In this document: one piece after another, positions 53,235 to 64,000 of the stretch | How positions within the stretch are numbered: position 1 is the first letter of the stretch | Layout: each line of letters begins with the position of its first letter | NCBI RefSeq assembly: GCF_003945595.2 | Contig: NW_024104303.1 | Coordinates: 1,412,736-1,476,735 of the forward strand | DNA: 64,000 nt | From: Pipra filicauda | Taxonomy: Eukaryota; Chordata; Aves; Passeriformes; Pipridae | Direction: 5' to 3' | Position numbers and translations under genes: made by a program | Notes under the pieces: generated by a model | The model's input: the letters and a program-made list of their open reading frames with translations, nothing else | What the model was told of the DNA's origin: nothing | Databases searched by the model: none

Positions 53235-53260
53235 AATTATGCTATTTAAATAGCATAATT
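53235..53260. repeat. Perfect 26-bp palindrome centred on TTTAAA
   Basis: The arm AATTATGCTATTT (13 nt) is followed directly by its exact reverse complement, with no spacer. Beyond it, at about 53263-53279, the related sequence ATAGCATTATGTAATGCT partly repeats the arm. A perfect uninterrupted palindrome of this length can extrude as a cruciform or bind a homodimer. The core is AT-rich, which lowers but does not remove its significance. Confidence 0.95.
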
Positions 53261-53610
53261 CAATAGCATTATGTAATGCTGGGCTGCAAAAGAAGAGAGA
53301 AGACAGTGTAAGATTTAGATTCACTTGAACATTATTAATATTTTTATTAATTTTTATTGGCATAAAAATAACCCAATTAAATAAACACTAAGCCAACATT
53401 TTTCCAGTAGTTAACCTCATTAATTCACACTACTCTAAAAATGAATTCTATGTCATTACTGAAACATTTTGATGATGTCACTGAGAATAAACTTACCCAG
53501 TTTTATATATGACCCAGGCAAGTTAATTAAATTAACCCTCTGCTCTTGTAATATGCATAACAAAGTCTGGGGTGGTAGGTGCATCCTACACAAATTATAA
53601 AACTAACATG

Positions 53611-53628
53611 CATCATCTGCTGATGATG
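53611..53628. repeat. Short inverted repeat CATCATC / GATGATG
   Basis: Seven-base arms around a four-base spacer TGCT. No U-run follows, so it is not a terminator-like element; probably chance. Confidence 0.6.
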
Positions 53629-54345
53629 TTGTGGTTGTGACAAGAAGTGACAGAGTAGTCCCAGACCACTTGCCTCTCAGCCACACTGCTATCAAAGGAT
53701 CAGATCACCGACAAAACGGATCCCGATTTCTGTGGTCTAGGCATGTATTTTCTAGCAAGTTCAATGGAAGAAACAGGTTAAAAGCACCGTTCATGTTTTC
53801 TGGAGAACAAACAAACAAACCCCAAAACCACAAACAAACAATAAAAAGAACAACAACTAGGAGATTCTAATTGACCTTGACCCAAAAAAGGACATTAAAA
53901 GAGAGGTAAGGAAAAGTAAATGGCTTTGCATAGACAGAAAAATTATGTTACTGAGTAGGTGATACACATTGCTGTAATCATGCTCCAGAGATTATTGAAT
54001 ATTACTACAACATCTATAAATTCTTATCAATTTATAATACTGTGATTTCAAAAACATCTTGGAAAGAGACACAAAATAATCCTTGTCACTACAATATAAG
54101 ACAGCGTGTCATTCCCTTTTTTTACAGAATTTGCCATTTAGTTACCATTAAGAAAATTGCTTGTGGAAATCAATGGAAACTGAGCAAACAGCAGTATAAA
54201 CAAGGCAAAAGAAAGGAATATTATGAAATCACAGACATTTTGGAGAAAAGAGACAAATATAAATAAATTATATTTCCAATTGCTGTATTGCTTATTCCTA
54301 GAAAAAAATACATTTCACTATTTCAATATCTTCCATCCCTACAAA

Positions 54346-54361
54346 GGGGGGGGGGGAGGGG
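54346..54361 (+). repeat. Run of 11 G followed by AGGGG
   Basis: Eleven consecutive G then A then four or more G, in otherwise AT-rich surroundings. Homopolymer G tracts of this size are unstable in replication and often mis-sequenced, so the exact length should be treated with care. Confidence 0.85.
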
Positions 54362-55025
54362 TGTCCCTAAGTAGGCAGAAAAATAAAATGTTATAATTAA
54401 AAGTGCATTTGTATAAAAGAAGGAATCATGACAAATCTCCCATGAAAATAAAAATCCGCTAGGCAGAATTTGCCCAATACACTCCAGAGGTTTCATGGGA
54501 AAACAAATAACTTTACCTGAAAATTATGCTTTGCACTTATTGATGTGATGAAGAGTGAGGATTCTGACCCTTTGTTGTAGTTGTACTGAGTTGTATTATG
54601 AATAAAACTTGTACTAAGTTTATTAAGAATTTTGTTACTTCTCATGAAAACTTCAGGAGGAGAAGAATAGACAAATCCAAAAGAATTTTTAGAAAAAAAA
54701 ATATAACAAAGGAAAATACCTTTTCTGCCAAACAACTCCCCTTTGTCCTTTCCCACCTTCTTCTCACTCATGTTTGAATGTCCTAGTTTTCCAAGGTTAT
54801 TAAATTCTCTGCTCTTCTTTCCCCCTTACCCCAGCTGAAGGTAACTTATAATTCCTGTTTCTTATTTTGAGGGAACAAGATGGGAGAGAGAAGAATTAAT
54901 TTCTCAGTTTGTATGATCCAGTAACAGAAGAAATGTAACTGTTAAGTTACAATAAATCAAAGTTAATAATACAAATTCTTAAAATACAGTGTTGCTATAA
55001 GAAATGCATGCATGATTGAATGTTT

Positions 55026-55070
55026 TATATATATATGTGTGTGTATACATATATTTATATGTATATATGG
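55026..55070. repeat. TA/TG-rich microsatellite
   Basis: About 45 bases of alternating TA and TG units with one TATTTATA interruption. Confidence 0.85.
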
Positions 55071-55349
55071 GAGGGGATGTCAGTTGCTCACATTTATTTA
55101 TTCTCACAGCTCATAAACAGCTAGCACAAATTTAAACATCCATGATGTTATATAGAAACAGCCATTCTATCCTTTCTAAGTAAGTATAGATTAAATTTGG
55201 CAAGGAGACTGCTTTTCCTTGATCCTTCTATGGCTATGTTTTCACTTTGTACTTCAGAAGTTTGAATGCAAATGAAATTTGTTTGATTGAAAATATTAGT
55301 TTAGTGAAACTATAAACCTTATTTAGAGGTACGTAGGACAAGAACCACT

Positions 55350-55669
55350 GTATAAACTGGGGGGAAGTTACCCAGAAGAGAGGTCAATCTGGGTTCAGGA
55401 GGGGGATCTGGCATCAGTCAGCAGGTAGGGAGAAATTGTACTGTGCATCACTTGTTTGGTTTTTTCCTTTCCCCTTTTATTATCATTATAAATATCCCTT
55501 ACCATTATTACTGTGTTTTACTTCATTTTCAGTTATTAAACTGTTCTTACCTCAACCTACAAGTTTTACTTTGATTCTCCTCCCCATTCCACTGGGGTGT
55601 TGGGAAAAGAGAGGGGTTGAGCGTGCAGCTGCTTGGTGCTTAATTTCCATCTGGTCTTGAACCACGACA
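55350..55669 (+). mobile_element. Partial LTR of an endogenous retrovirus (songbird-type), 3' end intact
   Basis: The sequence follows the 3' part of a common bird LTR. It has 'ggcatcagtcagcaggtaggg' wording at about 55410, then 'gtgcatcacttgttt', an AT-rich TATA-like region (about 55480-55520), 'attaaactgttcttacctcaac', a C/G-rich 'ctcctccccattccactgggg' block, and the terminus TTGAACCACGACA at 55657-55669. The 5' end is not visible: no TG start or matching target duplication (cttca) was found upstream, so this copy is 5'-truncated or degraded. The left limit is approximate. Its end layout parallels the solo LTR at 46478-47724 read on the minus strand. Confidence 0.8.
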
Positions 55670-56459
55670 CTTCACTAAGTCCTTTCTAGGAACCTCTCTA
55701 GACATGAGATCTTTCTAGAAACAAGCAAGTGAAGCATGGTTAATATGAAACTACTGTGAGACCAAGTAAAACTTTCAGACAGACCGGAGGTATGTAGTTA
55801 TCAGTGGTGTATTATAAAATGTGAAGGAAAATTGAATCTTCTGCAGGTGTATGTTTGATATTATTCAATTTCTTAATTAAAATGTGCTTATTAAATTCAC
55901 AGAGTGCAGAAGGACTACACACACTTTGAGCAAAACAGAATTAGAAATCAAAATTATCGTGAGAAATTGGAGAACAGATCTGACAGAATAAGACTAACAT
56001 GAAGTTCATACCTGGACAAGTGACCAATCCTGAAGCTGACAGATAGGGAAGAACTGATTAAACAGATCTGCTGAAGAAGATACATAAGTTATAGTAAATT
56101 GCAAACTGAAGAACAGGTCAACAGTGGAGTGCTATTTAAAAAAAAAAAAAAAAAGGCAAATATCATAGGAAGATATATAGAAAGATGAGGAGAGTTGTCA
56201 ACAATACGTGTAAAGCAATCTTCCACTCTACTCGGACAGAGTAGAATCCACAGAATACATTCCATTCCATCAAATGGAAATGATCCAGAGAAAACTAACA
56301 TTCTAGAAAACATGAAGTAGGTAAAAATATTGAAGGAAGTAGAAATCTCTGGATCATAGACATAAAAAGGAGAGGCATACATTTGTCAATGAAAATAGGT
56401 AAAAAGAAATTGTAAGAAAAGAAGGGAAACAATTCTGCTCTCTTCTTTTATAGAGACCA
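55670..56459. other. Unique AT-rich stretch with a 17-A run
   Basis: Nothing recognised apart from a poly(A) run at 56138-56154. The 97-codon minus-strand ORF here owes part of its length to that run and is not convincing. Confidence 0.55.
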
Positions 56460-56677
56460 GAAGTAATGGGCTTGGATTGCAATGCATGGTTGAAGCTTAG
56501 TATCAGGAAAAACTTTTAGTGATAAAAGATACTCAAGCATAGGACTAAGTGGCCTGGGAGATCTGCAAGCTGTACCAGTGTCATTCCAGAAACCTGCCTT
56601 GGACCTGTCTTGAAAAAGATGAACTACAGCACCTCTCAAGGTCTTTTCCAAAAGGTCCTTTTCTGATTCTGTGATGA
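56460..56677 (+). mobile_element. Old CR1 LINE 3' end fragment
   Basis: About 220 bases match the terminal part of CR1. The sequence has 'ttagtatcaggaaaaactt' (the end of the RT ORF), 'aagtggcctgggagatctgc', 'acagcacctctcaaggtcttttcca' in pieces, and the tail 'gattctgtgatg' at 56665-56676. It is more diverged than the other copies and resembles older, L3-like CR1 families. It is a 5'-truncated insertion with no coding potential. Confidence 0.65.
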
Positions 56678-59600
56678 AATACACATGAAGGCTTCAGCAG
56701 CAGATATATCTTCTAGACAGGTATGTCACTGGAATTCTTCAATAAAAAGGGATGACGTGCTTTTATGCACATAGAGCAAACGGTCATTTGGGGAGCTTCT
56801 GATGAATTTAGACTGTAAGCCAAAACACATACTCTGGATCTATATCCTCTGTCACCACAAAAAGAGTGGGAATGACTGAGCTGATAACCATTCTTATAGA
56901 GATGGTGAAATGACCATGCCTCAAACCATCCATACAAAAAATCTTATAATACAAAAAATCCTGGACATATCCTACTTGCTGAGATTGCCTTCATCTGTAT
57001 TTGTCCATACATGTTCCTCAGGGGAATAGTAAATAGGCAATTAAAAAATGTCTATTCTCATACTGCTGGATTTGCCAGCTCCTTAAATGCTGTTAATTGT
57101 GAAGTACTGTTGACTTAGTTGAAAACTCTTCTAGGGGTTAACACAACTGTCTTTCAGTGAATTTATTCTTTTCTCTCAGCAGTCTTCTGTCCAATTGTTT
57201 TTTTACTGTGAGTTCTGTATCATTTATCTGAGGATCTACTGGATATCATCCTGCCTACCTCTGAGTCTGTAAGGTCAGTAATATTGTTAACGAAAAAAAA
57301 GCAAACAAAAAAAAGAAAGAAAAAACCAAACAAAACCAATCAAAACAAAACAAACAAAACAAAACAAACAAACAAACAAACAAACAAACAAAAAGAAAAA
57401 AAAAGACCAACCAAAAAAAAGAAACAGCCAACCAAAACCAAAGTGAGAACAAACTGAGAAAATCCTCTGCTCTTGGAAACACCCATTCATCTGGGACAAA
57501 ATGGGGTATCCACTGCCTTGTACATTCTGTTGTCTACTATTAGCCTGAATAGCCTGTAACATGATTAGGGAAGAAAATTTTTTCCTTGTTATGTTATTAT
57601 GATATAACAGCAATTTAAATAACGCTACTTAATTGCAGTGCCTTACATAGTGCCTTAGAAGCACCAGTGCCTGCATCAGAACCTGATACATTAAGCACAA
57701 AGGAAGAATTCCCTGGTTTCTTTAAAGTCTGTATGTTCTTTAAGACTTTCTACCCAAAGAAATATGAAGTGAACATGCAGTTTACACATATATCTGGAAT
57801 TAATCTGTAGACTATATTAAGCAAAGGAATAAGGAATCTCATTTCACTGAGTTAAGTCTCTGACTTCCATGTTTGTGAAAGGCAACCCGAAAACAAACAG
57901 TAAGTCCATCTTTCACCAAGACTCCAGGGCTCAGACTGCATAAAAACAGATTTCAGCCTTTTTTTTACTTTAAATGTCATGATTTGTGCAGGTCTTAGGA
58001 TGAAAAATATGTCAGATGAGAAACTTAAAGCACAGATTACAGGCATTTGCAGAGATAAAAACCAGCAGAGAACACAGTTAAGCTTCGGATAGCGCCAAGA
58101 TGTGAACTCTTCATCTCCTGTTTCTTCCCTAACAATTTACAGTCTCCTGATCTCCCTGGTGGTGAGTAAGCTGAAGCATATTGCTCTCTCCTCTCTCGTC
58201 TTCCTCCAGCCACTGCAGAAAAAGCAGTGCACCATGCAGAGCTGTACTGATCAAGTATTTGGTTCTGAAGATGCTCTGCTGGAAATGTACCAAAAAAATT
58301 TATCAGTTCTGTTCAGACACGACCAGTGTACAAAAGGTGCACTATGCAATTCTTGCTTGCTGCCAGCAACCTGTATTGTTGGCAGTGCACAAAGGGACAG
58401 GCCAATGATCCCATCTCTTCCCTATCTTATTTCAAAGAGGTCAATAAGAACAAGGAATTAAAATGGCCTTAGCTGTGCTCTTCGTTTCTGTAGTATGGTT
58501 ATATATAAAGGACAAGGAATAAAACAGCAGTTTCTAAACATACAACAGTTGTTGACCCAACAGTTTCAGAGAGGTACCACAACCCTGCAAGTGTTGAGCC
58601 ATCACACATCAAAAGACAATCTAGGACCTTTGAAGGTCAAAGGCTCAAGACATTAACTTTGTGACAAATTAACGTTACACAAAAAAGAAAGCACCCGCTA
58701 ACAATATATGCAGATCAAACAGCAGTTTCCAGTCCTGCAAGATCTCTACTACAGCTTTCAGATCATTGGAAGGACTATGGGATACCATTATTTAAAATAC
58801 CACTTTGCAAGTTTTAAGAACGAGAATTTATTCAAACACTGATAGGAGGAAAAAAAATGCAGATAGGTAATTCTGGGGTATTATTTGACCAGTTTTATTT
58901 CTAAGCAACTTTTTTTTATTAAAATGTCTGTTGAGTGTAAAGCATCTATTAATTTTTCATAAATGGCCACTGAACTGAAGCCACAAATTCTGCAAATAAA
59001 CTTGTTCCAAATATAGCTCTGTGCACAGAAGAAAACTGATTTATTCGTGATTGACTGCTTAGAAGTGCTAGGATACCCAGGAGTGATGTTTCTCTTTAGC
59101 CAACAACTATTGGGCTCTAGCTGCACCAAGCATTCCCTAGTCACAGCCGTCTGTGTCAATCTCAGGCAAATGTTTTAAGATACAAAACTATTATGGCATA
59201 TCAATTATTAATTTTATTACAAGAATTTCATGAGTAATTTTATATATGAGGATTGGAAGGCTGAGTAGTTTGGGCACCTTTCCCACTATGGAAACATTCA
59301 AGTTTCCAAATACCTTTTTTTAGCTTGATTAGTGTTTCCTGCAATATTGTAAAATACCCATGATGGTTCTATTTTTATCAGGATTTTTACTTCCAACTGT
59401 ATTTGGTTTCATATATTCTAATGAGATTCACTTCTCCTTGGAGGATGGTAGCTTCTTGCCCAGGGATAACAGTATCATTGCTGAGATAGCAGTTTTAATT
59501 TTTATTGCAATATTTTAAGAAAATCTTATTATTGATCCTCCCAACCAATCAAACACAACATCCTTTGTCCTCCCTCAAATCTAACTAACCACATGCACTC

Positions 59601-61200
59601 TACCCTCAGTGCTATTCAGCTCTCCCCACTCACACACCTTACAGAATCTCACAGAGAAGAGTTCAGAATTCCTGCTCTGCTGAACAAGTTCATTTCAATG
59701 GTTCCAGAATTCTTGCCTGAAGAACTGATTTCTCATCATCTTTGTTAGGCACATCTCTGGGCACAGGTCAACATGCTGCCCTGCTAGCATAGATTCCCTA
59801 AAAACATGTGAGCATCAGACACCTGAAGACACCTCCTGCACAGAGAGCATCACAACCTAACCTCCACCACTCAGGAAAACCTACAAAACTGCCCAGAACC
59901 AATGGCCAGACCCTTCAAGTTCAGCTTCTCCATGTCTCTGCAAGAACTAAAAGGAAATGGAGATTCATCAGCAAATAACTTGCATTTGAAGAGGAAATAA
60001 GCACTGGAGTGCTCTGTATACTGATGCTTAGCCCCGCTGTAGCTAAGGGAGCAATCAGTTCCTAATAATAGCTTTTGACTGGTGGCTAAGTATCTAGAAA
60101 TACGGTTCAGCAAAGAGTAAGTGAGAAGTTTCATATCAGATAAAACAGTAAGTTGTATGGTTGTGTACATCTTAATTTGCTTACAATGAGAATATAAAAA
60201 ATCCAGCACTAAAACCACTATTGAAAACGGGGGAGATACAAATTAACAACGTGACATGAACTTTCATCCTTCACAATAACATACTTATCCTGGAAGAGTT
60301 TTGCCTTAACATCATTATTCCATACACTGTCAAAAGGACATTTCCTCAGATTCCCTCCAGTTTCTCTCAAGTCAAATGTGAGTGTTTGTGAGGGTTCATC
60401 ACTGTTGCCTGACTTCAGCAACTCACATGAGTTTCTGTCTCCAGAAAAGGCATGGCTGATGTATCATGAGGGGTTAATGAACCCTTACCCTCACCTTGGA
60501 GTCAGGGCTGTGACATGACCCTAATGTCAGAGCTCAACTAATGCCAGCAGCCTATGCCACTAGCTGCTCTAGTTTTCAGATGAGGTTCGAGGTGCCAGAG
60601 TATTGGCAGTGCTACATTTCTATTTCAAGTCCCATGATATCTGATGCTGTTTTTAATATCCATCCCATGCCATTGTATAATTCCATGAGAATCTCTGCTT
60701 TCATTTTCAAGAAGGCAAGTTTCTAATCTGTTTAATTTTGAGGAAAACTTGAACACATACCTCAAGTGCATCTTAAAAATTCAGAAGCAGGAAGGCTGCA
60801 TTATGTAATCAATTAAGAAAAGAGGTTGACAGAAGTCGGGGGGCTTATGAAAGACAGGAGTGTACAGAAAATGGGGAAGAGATAAAGCCATCATTTCAAA
60901 TGCACCTTCACGTTCTTATAACAGAGCTAAATGAGAACATGCCAACACATGGAGTGTTTTGACTGCATATGGAAAATTTAAAGGCATTACTGTGGGTGAT
61001 CTTTTATTAATCTTGCCAGTGAAGTTATTTTTTGAAACAATATGATTGTGGGCCAGATCCTCAAGAGATCTTAAAGACATTGTTTCAGGGAAGAAAGATG
61101 AACTACAAATAGGTAGATAGATTAGCTGTAGGACAAGGTCCTCTGGTATTGTCATATTCATAGCTATCTCTGCAACAAAGACTGCTGGCAGAAGTCAGTT
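56678..61200. other. Unique AT-rich non-coding stretch
   Basis: No gene is supported. It contains the A-rich tract at 57293 and a 119-codon ORF at 58102-58461. Within that ORF a pyrimidine-rich tract ends in CTCCAG at about 58209, which looks like a splice acceptor. The rest is ordinary AT-rich DNA. Confidence 0.5.
57293..57441 (+). repeat. A-rich tract with (AAAC)n / (AAAAC)n units
   Basis: About 150 bases almost devoid of G and T on the plus strand, built of A runs and AAAC, AAAAC and CCAAA units, including about seven uninterrupted AAAC units near 57364-57391. The long hydrophobic ORFs read on the opposite strand (75 and 108 codons, rich in F, C, L and V) are artefacts of this tract. Confidence 0.92.
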
Positions 61201-61696
61201 TAAAATTACAGAACAAAGCATTAGGAAAAAAGGGGGCAGCAGGAGGGTCTAAGATGATCCAGGGGAAGTAGCCTATGGCCAACTATGCAGGGAACAGTCT
61301 GCATCCGGGTCGAGATTGCCCTTCTTTCCTGGGGCTTTTCAGGACATAGCAAAGGCATTTGGGAGAAGAGCAGGAAAGGTGCTGTGAGGCTTGTGGTTTG
61401 GCCTTGGAAAGGCAGTTCCTCTCTGCTTGTTCCTGTCTCTCTGCCTGCAAAGCAAAAGAAAAATCAATGGCTACTTTCAAGTTCTCTGAAGCTGGCAAGA
61501 AAAATACTTTTTCAGAGAACTAATTACAAAGGCTGCATTCAAACCATGAATTGTGCTGACCTTTGTCCGTCATATTTCAGAAAAGGATGCCACAGCAAGA
61601 CTTATTTTAAGGCACCTGTTTCTACAGCTAGATAACCAAATCGTCACTTGGACCTAGAGTGAATTGCACCATGTCCCAGCCTGAATTCAGCACTGA
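61200..61696. other. Moderately GC-richer stretch, unrecognised
   Basis: Composition shifts to more mixed base use next to the 195-codon ORF. Overlapping ORFs of 116 codons (plus, 61285-61635) and 71 codons (minus, 61283-61498) lie here. No domain or repeat family was recognised. It could belong to the same old insertion as the neighbouring ORF. Confidence 0.35.
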
Positions 61697-62284
61697 TCAT
61701 CCAAATGGTGATTTGAACCTAAGGCTGCCAACAAGAAGTGAGCTGAGGAGATGAAACTTCAGGATAAAACTGAAAAGCTTAACAAATTGAACACATGTCC
61801 ACCTTGTCCACCAAACCACCAAACCAAATAAGAGCAAAGCTGCTGGGATGACAACTAAATGATGTAAGGGGAAGCCTTTTCTGTTTATAGAAGTAATATC
61901 TTGTGCTAGGTCTGCTAGCTGGGCCTGGAGGGTACACCATAATATGTGCATGCCTCCTCCTGCTGTGTCAGATGGGCTAATAGGTGGTGCCTCTTCTTGA
62001 ACTATGCTCCTCCTGTTCTCTACATTGTTCTTTTCTTCAATGCCTACAACAGTGACACAAACACTACTGGTAGGAAATGGCCCTACATTGTTGTTCCCTG
62101 ATATGAACTTTTTCCTCTGTGCAAGGGAGAGTGACAGGCTCATCAGTAACAGCAGTGACTTCACTCCTTGACTTTTAACAGTGTCCCTGTGGAGAGAGAG
62201 GGATGTGGAAAATATTACAGGGGTCATTGCAATATTCAAGCTCCAGATTTTAAGGCTCATTTCCAAATGCAAGTCCGCCTCCAC
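61697..62284 (-). CDS. Unidentified 195-codon ORF with signal-like and membrane-spanning segments
   Basis: This is the longest ORF in the window outside recognised retroelements. I do not recognise it. The deduced protein has a hydrophobic stretch at residues 43-54 (SLLLLMSLSLSLA) preceded by a lysine and followed by QRKK, like a signal peptide whose natural start would lie inside the ORF. A polar region follows (about 55-110), then an amphipathic part (115-135), a strongly hydrophobic 16-17-residue segment at 142-158 (LVVIPAALLLFGLVVWW) and a second one at about 166-186. That layout suggests a small single- or double-pass membrane protein, or the remnant of an envelope-like or other membrane gene. 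No promoter, poly(A) signal or splice site that would support expression could be tied to it, and a long open frame can arise by chance. Treat as a hypothesis. Confidence 0.25.
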   Translation of the reverse strand: MEADLHLEMSLKIWSLNIAMTPVIFSTSLSLHRDTVKSQGVKSLLLLMSLSLSLAQRKKFISGNNNVGPFPTSSVCVTVVGIEEKNNVENRRSIVQEEAPPISPSDTAGGGMHILWCTLQAQLADLAQDITSINRKGFPLHHLVVIPAALLLFGLVVWWTRWTCVQFVKLFSFILKFHLLSSLLVGSLRFKSPFG

Positions 62285-64000
62285 CTCTCTGCCTAAAAAC
62301 TCAGTCCATCTGTCTGTCTTTCCTAATGATCGCTCATATTTTTATTTGTTTTTACTTCTAAAGTAGCTGGTGGTACAGAAAACAAAATATGTAAAGAGAG
62401 AGTTTGTTTGAGGATTTTTTTTTGCTTATTTTTTTCTCCATCTCTCATTCTCTCTGTGAACTTGCTATAAGGTATTGGTTGAAATTGTTGCTTTTAAGTT
62501 TCGGTTGTGAAGAAGGATTTCATGATTCCTGGCCCCCAGAGAATTTTTCTTTACCCTAACACTTTTTTCTGCCATCTGGCATGTTTACTTGAGTAAATGT
62601 GCAGGGTCAGAGGCCAACGCGGACATGTGGAGGGACAGCTTTGTCATAAAAGCTGTAAGGAATGAGTGGGTGCTTCTGAATATAGCAGTGTGCACTTTAT
62701 TCAGCTGCTGTACACAAAGAAGTGAGGTTAGTCATATTGCTGAAAGGAAATAAAGAAAACCAAACAGACAAGGAGAGTGTTAGATTTTACAACACAGGTT
62801 ACTCAGTCCCTTTTACTTGGTTGTTTGTGGTTTTTTTTTTCTCTAAGCCTTTCTGGGGACATTTTCAAAAAATATGGCAAAGGGGACAATAAAATCTCCC
62901 TCTCTGCAATCTTTTGGCGACAGGGTTTATACAACAAGTTCAGTAGTGGCCTAGAGGCCTTGAACTGCTGCAGGTACAGGTAGGCAGGCGGCAACAAGTG
63001 CCAATACCCATGTTCCAGCTGTCAAGCCACCATCCATTTAAATGCAAAATTCTGATTTTGGCATCTAAGGACAGGAGTTAATTCAACACAACTTAGAGGA
63101 AGGAAGGAACAAAGTTGAATGGGTAATATGAATGTAGCTGTTTAAATGTGAGTGACCTTGCACCATGTGAAGGTTTCTAGGTAGAAGGGATAGGTCTGGG
63201 TAAGTCACAGACACCCTTGCTTTTTTCATTGCTAACTTTGTCCAGAGTGGGTCAGATTTGTTACTCCTATGTGACTAGTACTATGTTAGCTCAAAGTCCA
63301 CTCCCTCAAAGATTTTCTGCTTTCATGAACACTTCCCTATCAAACCTCATGGCATCTCTACTACACAATTCAGAGTTGCTTTGTTGTTGCCTAGAAAGTG
63401 CCAGTATCCCCAAGAAGAAAACCTAGTTCAACTTGGGATCTTTTTGTATGGAATTTAATCAGCAGCTTTAAGAGAAAGAGGTTTACTTGGAAGTGGTCCC
63501 CTCTGAGAGGTGAAGCCTTCTATGTGGCTTCAGTGGGGGTTGGTGGCAGCAGAGATGGGATTCTCGAACCCTAGTGAAAGAGTGGCATTGGGGTTAGATC
63601 ACAAAACTGGCCCCTTAGAATCTATCCCTGGGTCCAGCAGAGATGTTCAGCCTTCAGGGCAGAGGATAAGCCTGCCTCAAGATCTGCCTTCTTTCATCAC
63701 AGGATAGGTGCCAGATAAGAAAGACCTGCAAGACCTGCAGGACCTGCAAGGTTTATTTACTTCTACAAACAGGAGAGCAGAGACTGATTGTGGTGACCTC
63801 TCTGCACAAAGTCTTTCCATTAGGAAAAGAGAGAAGGCTGTAACCACAGAAAGGATAGCACAAATTATTACTCTCTGAGAGCAAAGGAGAGCAGGAAAGG
63901 ACACCACTCAGAAGTACAGCCACGAGAACTGCCCTTTATGAAGATTACTGGGTGAAAAAGAATTCATCCTGCAGATTTCACTGCACAGCATAACATCACT
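62285..64000. other. Unique stretch to window end
   Basis: No gene recognised. ORFs are 60-76 codons. A triple 9-bp repeat lies at 63723. A GGTACAGGTAGG double donor-like sequence near 62971-62984 stands after a 68-codon ORF but without a convincing matching acceptor. Confidence 0.5.
63723..63749 (+). repeat. Three tandem copies of a 9-bp unit (GACCTGCAA/G)
   Basis: GACCTGCAA, GACCTGCAG and GACCTGCAA follow each other directly. On the opposite strand this gives the CRSCRSCRS repeat in a 76-codon ORF (63677-63907), which is a by-product of the repeat. Confidence 0.9.

Larger units (their letters stand above)
51611..55349. other. Unique AT-rich non-coding stretch with simple repeats
   Basis: No gene recognised. 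Contains TA-rich repeats at 52000-52110 and 55026-55070, a 26-bp perfect palindrome at 53235, a short hairpin at 53611, and an 11-G run at 54346. ORFs are all under 93 codons and unconvincing. Confidence 0.55.

Noticed and set aside
57255..57613. Minus-strand ORFs of 75 and 108 codons looking like hydrophobic membrane proteins
   Set aside because: The hydrophobic run is produced by translating the complement of the A/C-rich simple repeat.
63535..63580. GGTTCGAGAATCCC on the minus strand as a tRNA T-arm
   Set aside because: The stem does not pair around a seven-base loop, and no anticodon arm or acceptor stem fits the flanks.

Overview
The window looks like nuclear DNA from a bird. It is AT-rich, has no operons or recognisable exons, and is dotted with CR1 LINE fragments whose 3' ends carry the 'gattctgtga'-type tail. 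It also holds two endogenous-retrovirus LTRs of a style I associate with songbird genomes (ends like TGTC..TGGTTT and AACCACGACA). Bird is well supported; passerine is an inference from memory of LTR families. I find no intact host protein-coding gene, tRNA, rRNA or CRISPR array, so this is either a gene desert or the inside of a very long intron.

Layout: 1-5699 is unique AT-rich sequence. 5700-6302 is a CR1 piece lacking both ends. 6303-12464 is unique sequence with an (AAAC)n tract. 12465-14168 is a CR1 copy covering reverse transcriptase to the true 3' end. 14169-26458 is unique sequence. 26459-27215 is a CR1 3' end that still keeps 195 codons open. 27216-46149 is a long unique stretch with a 20-bp tandem repeat at 37535.

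The most structured part is 46150-51605. It is a nearly full-length but dead CR1 (ORF1-like region, endonuclease, reverse transcriptase, 3' UTR) split by a 1247-bp solo LTR at 46478-47724. The LTR has matching inverted ends and a 5-bp target duplication CTGAT on both sides, which gives a clear order of events.

51611-55349 is unique sequence with TA repeats, a 26-bp perfect palindrome and an 11-G run. 55350-55669 is part of a second LTR. 56460-56677 is an old CR1 3' end. 57293-57441 is an A-rich (AAAC)n tract. The rest is unique sequence. It includes a 195-codon minus-strand ORF (61697-62284) with signal-peptide-like and membrane-spanning segments, the longest ORF outside recognised repeats and the best candidate for something unannotated.

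No genes here can be shown to work together. The recognisable coding sequence is retrotransposon debris, and nothing in the sequence demonstrates a new biological system.
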